From Acidimicrobiaceae bacterium (GTDB taxonomy: Bacteria > Actinomycetota > Acidimicrobiia > Acidimicrobiales > Palsa-688): a stretch of 10,864 nucleotides of DNA. Position 1 is the stretch's first letter. Each line of letters opens with the position of its first letter. The stretch spans positions 157 to 11,020 of the forward strand of contig PMHU01000258.1 in assembly GCA_003156795.1 (NCBI GenBank). Direction: 5' to 3'. The translations under genes and the position numbers were made by a program. This document shows positions 1-5,937 of the stretch, one piece after another. The notes below the pieces were generated by a model. The model saw only the letters and a program-made list of their open reading frames with translations, was not told where the DNA came from and ran no database searches.

Positions 1-153
1 GACCTCTACTACCGCCTCGGCGGCTGGCTGGACGAGGACGACCGTCAAACCGGACCGGCCACCCACACAACACCTCGAGGCCGAGACGCGGCCAGACCCG
101 TCGTTCGACCCATCTCAACCGCACCCCGCAACCGGACTACGAAACCCGATTAG
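1..153 (+). CDS. C-terminal end of an unidentified protein (partial)
   Basis: The frame starting at base 1 is open for 50 codons and ends at a TAG (151-153). The first 14 codons all end in G or C, as expected for a real gene in this genome. They encode an acidic and aromatic stretch (DLYYRLGGWLDEDD). The remaining 36 residues are rich in Thr, Arg and Pro and look like a disordered tail. I do not recognise the family and assign no function. The gene begins outside the window. A hairpin 16 bases after the stop (170-186) fits the end of a transcript. A non-coding frame that is open by chance cannot be excluded. Confidence 0.45.
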   Translation, partial: DLYYRLGGWLDEDDRQTGPATHTTPRGRDAARPVVRPISTAPRNRTTKPD

Positions 154-169
154 CCGACCCGAGCACTCT

Positions 170-186
170 CGATCAGGCCGTGATCG
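170..186 (+). terminator. candidate hairpin terminator after the partial gene
   Basis: CGATCA (170-175) and TGATCG (181-186) form a perfect 6-base stem around the 5-base loop GGCCG, with a possible extra T-G wobble pair at the base. It starts 16 bases after the stop at 153. No run of T follows, so it would be a GC-rich terminator without a U tail, if it is a terminator at all. Confidence 0.35.
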
Positions 187-276
187 GCAGAAGGTCGAGC
201 CATACTCCGCGGCGTCCGACACCGGCACATTGGTGTGGGTCTGACAATCTTGGCCCAAGGCCCTAAGGTCTGCCGC

Positions 277-738
277 ATGCGCGCTGCGGTCACCCTCCAT
301 ATTGACGCGCCACCGGACAAGGTCTGGGGGCTCGTCAGCGACATCACGAAAATGGGCGAGTACAGCCCCGAAGTGGTCGAGGCCGAGTGGATGGATGGTG
401 CCACCGGTCCAGCGGTGGGTGCGCGGTACCGCGGCCACGTCAAACGCAACGAGAACTGGCCCGTTCTCTATTGGACGACCTGCAAGATCACCGAGTGCGT
501 GCCCGGCGAGGTCTTCGAGTTCGCCGTCATCATGGGCGAACGACCGGTAAATACCTGGCGCTACGAGTTTCGGGCCACGGACCAGGGGGGCACCGACGCC
601 ACCGAGTCATTCGACCTCGGCGACAACCTTCTCACCAAGATCTGGCGGCCGCTCGGCGGGTTCTTGAGGGAGCGTCGCAACCAACGTGACATGCTCCGCA
701 CTCTCGAACGAGTCAAGGCAGTGGCCGAGGGTTCTTAA
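277..738 (+). CDS. SRPBCC-fold protein (polyketide cyclase/dehydrase type)
   Basis: The 153-residue product fits the usual length of single-domain START/Bet v 1-like (SRPBCC) proteins, which bind hydrophobic ligands in a deep cavity. The N-terminus has the typical first strand and helix: IDAPPDKVWGLVSDITKMGEYSPE at residues 9-32 in two parts, IDAPPDKVW then a helix ending at SPE. Residues 44-110 alternate as expected for the antiparallel sheet, and residues 117-150 would form the long C-terminal helix that closes the cavity. There is no signal peptide or membrane segment, so it should be cytoplasmic. I chose the ATG at 277 because homologues start just before this first strand and TAAGGT (264-269) lies 7 bases upstream. 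A GTG at 235 would add 14 residues with no family match. Ligand and reaction are unknown. It stands alone between an upstream gene and the peptidase. Confidence 0.82.
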   Translation: MRAAVTLHIDAPPDKVWGLVSDITKMGEYSPEVVEAEWMDGATGPAVGARYRGHVKRNENWPVLYWTTCKITECVPGEVFEFAVIMGERPVNTWRYEFRATDQGGTDATESFDLGDNLLTKIWRPLGGFLRERRNQRDMLRTLERVKAVAEGS

Positions 739-769
739 TCGGCCCGAGTAACCCGGCTATCCAGGCCGA
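739..769 (+). terminator. candidate inverted-repeat terminator after SRPBCC gene
   Basis: TCGGCC (739-744), directly after the TAA stop, is matched by GGCCGA (764-769) across 19 bases. The loop is long and no strong T run follows, although the next bases (GGCTCCTTCCCC) are pyrimidine-rich. It may end the SRPBCC transcript before the peptidase gene. Confidence 0.3.
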
Positions 770-828
770 ATGGCTCCTTCCCCCTCTCGTTGGCCTTCGG
801 TGCAGGTTACGATCTGAGGATTCGTTCT

Positions 829-836
829 GGAGGAGG
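829..836 (+). promoter_or_regulatory. strong ribosome binding site of the G1 peptidase gene
   Basis: GGAGGAGG ends 7 bases before the ATG at 844. This fixes the start at 844 rather than at the in-frame TTG at 790, and suggests high translation of the exported peptidase. No convincing -10/-35 pair was found in 739-828. Confidence 0.75.
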
Positions 837-843
837 GCCAAAG

Positions 844-1671
844 ATGCGGAAGACGAGCCTGGTGTCAGCGGTGACGCTCCTGTCGTTGATGATCTTCGGG
901 GCGGCCGGCGGAACGTCTGCTGCGGGCGCGCAGGGTTCCAGGGCGGCGGCCGGCTTCGCCGGTCCCGCCCGCGACACCGGTGCGAGGCACGGTGGACGCG
1001 GAACCGGCCCCGCATACACGTCGCGCAACTGGGACGGCTATATCACCTACGACTCGAGCGAGGGGAAGGACTTCAACGGGGTACAGGCGACGTGGACCCA
1101 GCCGACGGTGACGTGTCCGAAGCCGTCGGCGTGGACGGTCTTCTGGGTCGGTCTGGACGGTTGGTTCGACGACACGGTCGAGCAGGGCGGAACGTCTGCT
1201 CGGTGCGTGGATGGCGTCCCGCAGTACATGGCCTGGTGGGAGATGTACCCGACAAATGCGATCACTACGGTGTTCTCGATAAATCCGGGCGACAAGATGT
1301 CCGCCAGCGTGGTCTACGAGTCCTCCACGAAGACATTCGAGATCACGGTGACCGATCTCACCAGCGGCCAGAACCTCAAGAAGGACAAGGTGTGCGCCAG
1401 CGGGCTCACCTGTGACCGTAGCTCCGCGGACGTGATCACAGAGGACGTGGGGAAGTTCGGGAGCGACAAGTTTTTCCCGCTGGCCGACTATGGGTCGATG
1501 AAATACAACGGCGTCAGCATCACGGACGTCCATGACAACATCGGTGGAATCTCAGACTCCAACTGGTCGGACGGCTCGGTGACGGAGGAATCCGGTGGCG
1601 TCACCTACGCCACGGTCTCGGGGTTGAACACCGCCGGTAACGGGTTCACGACGACCTGGCAGCACGAGTGA
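844..1671 (+). CDS. exported G1-family glutamic endopeptidase (eqolisin/peptidase A4)
   Basis: The 275-residue product has a Sec signal peptide: a basic start (MRK), a hydrophobic core at residues 5-21 and likely cleavage near residues 26-29. A Gly/Ala/Arg-rich stretch (30-58) could be a propeptide. The catalytic domain starts at NWDGY (62-66), the family's usual first motif. It continues with FWVGLDG (100-106), VEQGG (112-116), AWWEMYP (130-136), PGD (148-150) and SADVITED (194-201). By alignment with scytalidoglutamic peptidase, whose catalytic pair is Gln53 and Glu136, the pair here should be Gln114 and Glu200; both are present. Family members cut proteins outside the cell, usually at acidic pH. 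Four cysteines (91, 121, 184, 190) could form two disulfides. The motif around Glu200 differs from the common AEW/FI(V/I)ED form, with Asp for the first Glu and Val for the aromatic. The gene is monocistronic, with a hairpin just after its stop. The family call is confident; substrate and pH optimum are inference. Confidence 0.9.
   Translation: MRKTSLVSAVTLLSLMIFGAAGGTSAAGAQGSRAAAGFAGPARDTGARHGGRGTGPAYTSRNWDGYITYDSSEGKDFNGVQATWTQPTVTCPKPSAWTVFWVGLDGWFDDTVEQGGTSARCVDGVPQYMAWWEMYPTNAITTVFSINPGDKMSASVVYESSTKTFEITVTDLTSGQNLKKDKVCASGLTCDRSSADVITEDVGKFGSDKFFPLADYGSMKYNGVSITDVHDNIGGISDSNWSDGSVTEESGGVTYATVSGLNTAGNGFTTTWQHE
907..1200 (+). repeat. 15-base in-frame direct repeat inside the peptidase gene
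   Basis: GGCGGAACGTCTGCT occurs at 907-921 and again at 1186-1200, 279 bases (93 codons) apart and in the same reading frame. Both copies encode GGTSA, one in the signal-peptide end (residues 22-26) and one just after the catalytic Gln (115-119). It may be chance, helped by shared codon use. Confidence 0.6.
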
Positions 1672-1672
1672 G

Positions 1673-1698
1673 CTGAGGGGTTACCGGCGACCTCTCGG
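1673..1698. terminator. candidate bidirectional terminator between convergent genes
   Basis: CTGAGGGGT (1673-1681) pairs with ACCTCTCGG (1690-1698) as a 9-base stem with two G-T wobbles and an 8-base loop. It begins one base after the peptidase stop and lies 25 bases before the end of the convergent oxidoreductase gene. There is no T run on either side, so it would be of the GC-rich type without a U tail. The wobbles weaken the opposite-strand hairpin, which favours action on the plus-strand transcript. Confidence 0.42.
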
Positions 1699-1723
1699 GC
1701 CGAGCTGGCGGCGCGGTGATGCG

Positions 1724-2815
1724 CTACGCGATCGTTGCCGGGTCGATGCCAACGCCGCCCGATTCGCTGCTGGTGTAGGCGGCGAGCGCGAACCGCAGGA
1801 CGTTGACGGCCTCCTCGCCGCTCCAAAGAAGAGGCTCGTCGCTTCCACGAAGCCACCTCAGCCAGTGAAGTCCCGAGTCGCGGAAGCTGCTGGCCCAGTC
1901 GTCGTCGAGCGCGTGATAGGCGCGCAACTCCCCGTCGGCGTACACCTCCAGGCTCGGTTGCTGGATCCCGCGGCCGGTGCACCGATTCACCCGGGCGTAA
2001 CCGCGGCGGCCGGTGACCTCCCATCGCTCGTCGTTGGTGTAGTAGTCGGACCGGAGATACATGTCGACGGCGAGGGTGATGTCCCACACCCCTCGGACCC
2101 CAGTGTCGTGTTCCCAAGCGATAGTGGTGGGTGCGTCCACCGCGATGCCTGGCACGACTTCGGTGTGCCCAACCCATGCCCGCACTTCCCGAATCGGCCC
2201 GAACAACCACACCGCAGTGGAGAGCTTGTGCCAACCGTCGTCGAACACGAGAACTCCTCGGCCCCGCCTCATCTGCTGGAACTGCCACTCATACGAGCTG
2301 GCCGGCACATCCCAGCCACCTCGGCCACTAGCCACCATCTTCATGTGATATCCACTCACATCGCCGAGCTCACCGGACTCGACCACCGCCTTGAGCTTCC
2401 GCAACGGCTCGTAGAACACGTAGTTCTCCATCACGCGCAAAACCCGGCCGTTCGCGTCGGCGGCGGCAAGCATGTGTCGCGCACTGGCGAGGTCGTTGCA
2501 CATCGGTTTCTGCAGGTTGACGTGCCACCCGTAGCCGAGCATTTCGACGACCCCGTCGGCGTGCAACGGGATCGGCAGCAAGGCTTCGACCGCATCAACC
2601 CCGAGTCCGCTCGCGGCCAGCTCAGCCGCCGAAGCAAACGTTCGGGCCTGCGGCCAGTCGGCCTGACGCTGGGCGCGACGTTCCTCGCTTGGGTCGACCA
2701 GCGCCACCACCTCCACTTCCGGATTGTTCAGGTAGGCCCGCACGTTGAGGTCGTAGATCCGACCGAGACCGACGAACGCGGCCCGCACCGGGCGCTCATA
2801 GGCCATGAAGGTCAT
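1724..2815 (-). CDS. Gfo/Idh/MocA family NAD(P)-dependent oxidoreductase
   Basis: The 363-residue product has the usual length of this family, which oxidises or reduces sugars, inositols and related polyols with NAD(P). An N-terminal Rossmann fold (residues 10-125) carries the nucleotide loop VGLGRIY (15-21) and an acidic residue at the end of strand 2 (Asp41). LQKPMCNDL (101-109) is the form here of the family's EKP motif: Lys103 is kept but the Glu is Gln. The C-terminal alpha/beta domain holds FDDGWHKL (191-198), matching the DxGxH motif with His196 as likely catalytic base. There is no signal peptide, so it is cytoplasmic. It is the second gene of a minus-strand operon: its ATG at 2815 overlaps the TGA of the VOC gene as ATGA, indicating translational coupling. 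An in-frame ATG at 2806 is an alternative start. Substrate cannot be told from sequence; the Glu-to-Gln change and large C-terminal domain suggest a less-studied subgroup. Confidence 0.88.
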   Translation of the reverse strand: MTFMAYERPVRAAFVGLGRIYDLNVRAYLNNPEVEVVALVDPSEERRAQRQADWPQARTFASAAELAASGLGVDAVEALLPIPLHADGVVEMLGYGWHVNLQKPMCNDLASARHMLAAADANGRVLRVMENYVFYEPLRKLKAVVESGELGDVSGYHMKMVASGRGGWDVPASSYEWQFQQMRRGRGVLVFDDGWHKLSTAVWLFGPIREVRAWVGHTEVVPGIAVDAPTTIAWEHDTGVRGVWDITLAVDMYLRSDYYTNDERWEVTGRRGYARVNRCTGRGIQQPSLEVYADGELRAYHALDDDWASSFRDSGLHWLRWLRGSDEPLLWSGEEAVNVLRFALAAYTSSESGGVGIDPATIA

Positions 2816-3237
2816 GAGCCGCCAGTCCCCTCTCGCAGTTCGCTCGTCGACGCAGGCTCAGGGGGCGGGGCGAGTTGTTCCATGAACTCGAGGCGGATGC
2901 CGCCGGGCGCGGTCACGAACGCGATACGCCGTTTCCCGAACGCCCCCTCAACAACGTCAGGACCCCAGATCACTTCGTGGCCATCGAGCTCCGCGTCGAG
3001 ATAGTCGGTGAACAGCGCCGGGTGCAGGAACCCCTCGGCAGGTAGCTCCACACGATCCTCATACAACGCCTGTGTGAACAGAGTGATCATGACTGGGCCC
3101 AACAACACATCGGCGCGCTCGCCATTGTTCCAACCCATGCGATCACGCACATCGGCGCCGGCGCGGAGATAGAAGGCACACGCCGCGTCGAGATCAGCGA
3201 CCTTGACCGCCAGGTTCGCCAAGCCGACCACCGCCAC
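2812..3237 (-). CDS. VOC-fold (glyoxalase/dioxygenase superfamily) protein
   Basis: The 141-residue product is one vicinal-oxygen-chelate unit of two beta-alpha-beta-beta-beta modules. The first has NLAVKVADLDAACAFY (8-23). The second runs from HPALFTDYLDAEL (72-84) to the closing strand APGGIRLEFME (110-120). Likely metal ligands are His72 and Glu117. The position where many members have the first ligand His is Asn8, so metal binding may be altered. Residues 122-141 are a Pro/Ser/Gly-rich tail. Family members include isomerases, dioxygenases, epimerases, lyases and drug-binding proteins, so the reaction is open. I chose the GTG at 3237 because AGGGGG (3244-3249 on the minus strand) sits 6 bases upstream. 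A second GTG at 3231 has no better site. It leads the operon and is coupled by a 4-base overlap to the Gfo/Idh/MocA oxidoreductase, so the two probably act on the same compound. Confidence 0.85.
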   Translation of the reverse strand: MAVVGLANLAVKVADLDAACAFYLRAGADVRDRMGWNNGERADVLLGPVMITLFTQALYEDRVELPAEGFLHPALFTDYLDAELDGHEVIWGPDVVEGAFGKRRIAFVTAPGGIRLEFMEQLAPPPEPASTSELREGTGGS

Positions 3238-3267
3238 CTAAATCCCCCTTCGACATCAGACCGGGCG

Positions 3268-3297
3268 ACCGTACAGGCCCCACTCCTTCGAGGGCAA
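3268..3297 (-). promoter_or_regulatory. candidate promoter of the VOC-oxidoreductase operon
   Basis: On the minus strand TTGCCC (3297-3292) and TACGGT (3273-3268) are separated by 18 bases. This resembles a housekeeping sigma promoter with an actinobacterial TAnnnT -10. A start near 3261 would give a leader of about 24 bases that contains the ribosome binding site at 3244-3249. Matches to consensus are partial. Confidence 0.35.
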
Positions 3298-3308
3298 GGC
3301 TTGGAGGT

Positions 3309-3331
3309 GTCACACTTGCATTTGTGGTGAC
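3309..3331. promoter_or_regulatory. imperfect inverted repeat, possible operator
   Basis: GTCACAC (3309-3315) and GTGGTGAC (3324-3331) form an inverted repeat, perfect in GTCAC/GTGAC with a one-base bulge inside, around TTGCATTT. It lies about 12 bases upstream of the candidate -35 of the VOC operon and about 120 bases upstream of the GH3 promoter candidate. This is the size and shape of a dimeric repressor or activator site. No cognate regulator is evident. Confidence 0.3.
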
Positions 3332-3450
3332 GGAGGAGGGGTCGAGCTGAACGGACTTGTTCGCGTCGCTCACATCCCCTCGATGCGGAGGTCTCCTCAG
3401 TGGACGTGATCGATGCGCACTCGGGTACCACCGGCCGGGCGCGGGTGCGG

Positions 3451-3478
3451 TTGAGGCGACAATCGGTCCAGCTACGGT
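3451..3478 (+). promoter_or_regulatory. candidate promoter of the GH3-esterase operon
   Basis: TTGAGG (3451-3456) and TACGGT (3473-3478) are separated by 16 bases. Four of six -35 bases match TTGACA and the -10 fits TAnnnT. A start near 3485 would leave a leader of about 59 bases ending in the AGGGGGA ribosome binding site (3531-3537). It uses the same TACGGT -10 as the divergent candidate. Confidence 0.35.
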
Positions 3479-3543
3479 AGCGTCGGCGCGCAGGTACTCG
3501 GCCGACCGGGGGCGGGCCGTGACGGAGCGTAGGGGGATTTCAG

Positions 3544-5937
3544 ATGGGGATGCTGGCAGGAAAGCCTGATCTTCGGCGGGCGCGAAGGCGTTGCTCCGTG
3601 GCCGCCCTCATCCTGCTCGGGGGCTTTCTTCCGCTGGCTGCGGCGTCCGTCCCGGTCCCGGGGGCCAGCGCGGCCCAGACCCATACGTGCGCGCCGAACA
3701 ACGGGATGTCGTGGATGAACACCTCGCAGACGCCGATTCAGCGGGCCAAGGAGCTGCTGAAGGTGATGACCGTCACCGACAAGACCGACCTGACACAGGA
3801 AAGCGCCATCTTCCAGCACTATGGCGTCGCCGGGTACATCGCTTCGCCGAATACCAGCTTGTGCATTCCCGACCTGGTGCTCAACGACGGTGGCCAGGGT
3901 GTGGGCGACCTGATGACCGGCACCACGCCCTTCCCGGCGCCGATCGCCCAGTCGGCGAGCTGGGACCCCAAGGCGCAGAAGCAGCTGGGCGCGGCCATCG
4001 GCGCCCAGGCCCACACCAAGGGCATCAACGTTCAGCTCGCGCCAGGGATCGAGACCGACCGGGTACCGATGAACGGCCGAAACTATGAGTATTTCAGCGA
4101 GGATCCGTATCTGGCCGGCCAGACCGCGGCTGCCGTCGTCCGGGGCATCCAGTCCCAGCACGTCATCGCCACGATCAAGCACTTCATCGGAAACAGCCAG
4201 GAAACCAACAGGAAGACCGAGTCCGACCAAGTCGACGAGCGCGTCCTCCAAGAGATGTACCTCCCCCAGTACGGGGCCGCCATCCAGCAGGGCGGAGCGG
4301 GGGCGGTCATGTGTTCCTACAACCGAATCAACACTGTTTACGCGTGTGAGGATCGGCACACGCAGGTCACCGACCTGCGCACCGAGATCGGCTTCACGGG
4401 CATGGTGATCTCCGATTGGGGGGCGGTGCACGGCACCACCGTGGCCAATGTCAAGGCCGGCCTGGACATGGAAAACGACAGCGACTCGGCCTACGGCACC
4501 AACCTGGCCACCGCCGTGAAAGACGGGCAGGTGAGCATGGCCCAGCTCAACACGATCGTGCTTGACATCCTGGAGCCGATGTTCGCCGTCGGGCTCTTCG
4601 ACCACCCGATCGCCATGGGCGCCAAGGCTCAGGCGAAGGCCGCGGCCGTGGTCACCGACACCCCCTCTCAGGTCGCTCTGGCCGAGCGGGTCGCCGAGGA
4701 CGGCACGGTCTTGCTGCAGAACAACAACCAGATCCTCCCGCTGGGACAGCCGGGCGGCCAGACGATCGCGGTCATCGGCACCCCCGCCAGCCAGGCCGGC
4801 GCCGAACTGACCTACGAAGGGAACGGCAGCGCCCACATCCCCGAGTTCGGAGAGGCCACCGACATCGTCAGTCCGCTGACCGGCATGCAGGCCGCCGCGG
4901 CCACCTACGGTGACACCGTCACCTACGCCGCCGGTACCGCGCCCGGCTTCGCGGATGCCGTCGCCGCGGCCAAGACGGCCAACGTGGCCGTGGTCTTCGT
5001 CTACGACCAGGAGAGTGAAGGGGTGGACCGCCCCAACCTCGCCCTGCCGACCGACGGCACCGATTGCAACCTGGCCATCATCAGCGGCTCGTGCGTCAAG
5101 GGCACAGGCTACGACCAGAAGCAGCTCATCGAGGCGGTGGCTGCGGCCAACCCCAATACCGTGGTCGTGGTCCAGTCCGGCGGTCCGGTGGTGATGCCGT
5201 GGGTCAACCAGGTCCGGGGCATCGTCGAAGCCTGGTACGGCGGCCAGGATGAGGGCGATGCCATCGCCTCGGTTCTCTTCGGAGTCACCGACCCCTCGGG
5301 GCACCTACCCGAAACCTTCCCGTCGTCAGTGAGCCAGCTGCCCACGGCGGGCTCGACCGCGCAATACCCCGGTGTGACCGTGGCCGGCGACTCGGTGGGC
5401 CCAGAAGTCTTCTACTCCGAGGGGCTCAACGTGGGCTACCGCTGGTACGAGGACATGGGCCTCACTCCACTGTTCCCCTTCGGCTACGGACTGTCCTACA
5501 CCACATTCGCCTACAGCCACTACTCAGTTAAATCAGCCCGGCCCGGTAGCCCGGCCACGGTCAGCTTCGACCTCACCAACTCCGGCACCACGCCCGGCGC
5601 GGAGGTAGCCCAGGCCTACGTCGGCTCGCCGGCCGACAACTACGCCGACGAGCCGCTGTACCAGCTGCGCGGTTACCAGAAGGTGTTCCTCATGCCGGGG
5701 CAGACCCAGCCCGTCACCATCCCCCTCGACCCGCACTCAGCGTCCTATTGGGACACCACCACCCGAAGCTGGCAGCCCGAATCCGGCTGCCACCCGGTGT
5801 GGGTTGGCAGCAGCTCCACCGACATCGAACTGCAGGGCATGGGCCTCAACGGACGGTTGCAAGCAGTCGAGGACTGCCCGGCATCGGCCTCCACCTACAG
5901 CGTCACCAGCGGACCCTACCGGGGAACGCGGCATTGA
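3544..5937 (+). CDS. exported glycoside hydrolase family 3 (beta-glucosidase-like) enzyme
   Basis: The 797-residue product has an Arg-rich start and hydrophobic core (residues 18-35), with likely cleavage after ASA (41-43), so it should be exported. The N-terminal GH3 barrel (about 60-360) carries NDGGQG (114-119, where the family usually has DGPxG), GRNYEYFSEDP (178-188), IKHFIGN (211-217) and VISDWG (288-293). Asp291 is the expected nucleophile. The C-terminal alpha/beta sandwich (about 385-655) includes GTVLLQNN (387-394) and ESEGVDRPNLALP (490-502), where Glu492 is the likely acid/base. It ends at FPFGYGLSYT (644-653). A fibronectin III-like domain follows (about 665-735). Eight cysteines lie after the signal. 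Known members release terminal sugars from beta-glucosides, beta-xylosides or other glycosides; the specificity here is not readable. The ATG at 3544 has AGGGGGA 6 bases upstream; an ATG at 3550 lacks support. The stop overlaps the next gene, giving a two-gene operon. Confidence 0.92.
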   Translation: MGMLAGKPDLRRARRRCSVAALILLGGFLPLAAASVPVPGASAAQTHTCAPNNGMSWMNTSQTPIQRAKELLKVMTVTDKTDLTQESAIFQHYGVAGYIASPNTSLCIPDLVLNDGGQGVGDLMTGTTPFPAPIAQSASWDPKAQKQLGAAIGAQAHTKGINVQLAPGIETDRVPMNGRNYEYFSEDPYLAGQTAAAVVRGIQSQHVIATIKHFIGNSQETNRKTESDQVDERVLQEMYLPQYGAAIQQGGAGAVMCSYNRINTVYACEDRHTQVTDLRTEIGFTGMVISDWGAVHGTTVANVKAGLDMENDSDSAYGTNLATAVKDGQVSMAQLNTIVLDILEPMFAVGLFDHPIAMGAKAQAKAAAVVTDTPSQVALAERVAEDGTVLLQNNNQILPLGQPGGQTIAVIGTPASQAGAELTYEGNGSAHIPEFGEATDIVSPLTGMQAAAATYGDTVTYAAGTAPGFADAVAAAKTANVAVVFVYDQESEGVDRPNLALPTDGTDCNLAIISGSCVKGTGYDQKQLIEAVAAANPNTVVVVQSGGPVVMPWVNQVRGIVEAWYGGQDEGDAIASVLFGVTDPSGHLPETFPSSVSQLPTAGSTAQYPGVTVAGDSVGPEVFYSEGLNVGYRWYEDMGLTPLFPFGYGLSYTTFAYSHYSVKSARPGSPATVSFDLTNSGTTPGAEVAQAYVGSPADNYADEPLYQLRGYQKVFLMPGQTQPVTIPLDPHSASYWDTTTRSWQPESGCHPVWVGSSSTDIELQGMGLNGRLQAVEDCPASASTYSVTSGPYRGTRH
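5921..5926 (+). promoter_or_regulatory. ribosome binding site supporting a TTG start for the esterase
   Basis: GGGGAA, inside the last codons of the GH3 gene, ends 7 bases before the TTG at 5934. That TTG overlaps the GH3 stop as TTGA. The spacing and overlap favour this start over distant upstream codons and over the GTG at 5961. Confidence 0.55.

Larger units (their letters stand above)
3240..3540. repeat. perfect 10-base inverted repeat formed by the two outward ribosome binding sites
   Basis: AAATCCCCCT at 3240-3249 is the exact reverse complement of AGGGGGATTT at 3531-3540. Each copy, read in the direction of its gene, contains the Shine-Dalgarno core and lies 2 bases (VOC gene) or 3 bases (GH3 gene) before the start codon. 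The AGGGGG part is expected by function; the shared ATTT is not. It could reflect a duplicated leader, a shared regulatory site, or chance. Confidence 0.6.
3238..3543. other. 306-base divergent intergenic region
   Basis: This stretch separates the start of the minus-strand VOC operon from the start of the plus-strand GH3 operon. It holds a candidate promoter for each direction, an imperfect inverted repeat at 3309-3331, and identical ribosome-binding decamers at its two ends. A G-rich site at 3332-3341 (GGAGGAGGGG) is not followed at proper distance by a credible gene. GAGGGG (3336-3341) and CCCCTC (3375-3382 region) could pair across about 35 bases, but weakly. I see no RNA gene. The length and content suggest coordinated control of both operons. 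Confidence 0.6.

Noticed and set aside
235..276. GTG at 235 as start of the SRPBCC gene
   Set aside because: The extra 14 residues do not match the family, and the ATG at 277 has a spaced TAAGGT site.
790..813. TTGGCC and TACGAT before the peptidase gene as a promoter
   Set aside because: The spacer is only 12 bases, too short for a normal -35/-10 pair.
1605..2288. Minus-strand open frame in another phase of the oxidoreductase gene, reaching into the peptidase 3' end
   Set aside because: Arg-rich shadow frame with no domain; it spans two real genes.
1865..3004. Plus-strand open frame of 379 codons opposite the Gfo/Idh/MocA and VOC genes
   Set aside because: Both minus-strand genes carry full family motifs; the plus frame is His/Val/Pro-rich with no domain and no ribosome binding site.
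3357..3569. Small plus-strand frame (70 codons) in the divergent intergenic region
   Set aside because: TTG start with the nearest G-rich site 15 bases away, no family match, and it runs into the GH3 start in another frame.
3472..5304. Very long minus-strand open frame (610 codons) opposite the GH3 gene
   Set aside because: It is antisense to a clear GH3 coding frame, has no recognisable domain, and is open because of high GC at third codon positions.
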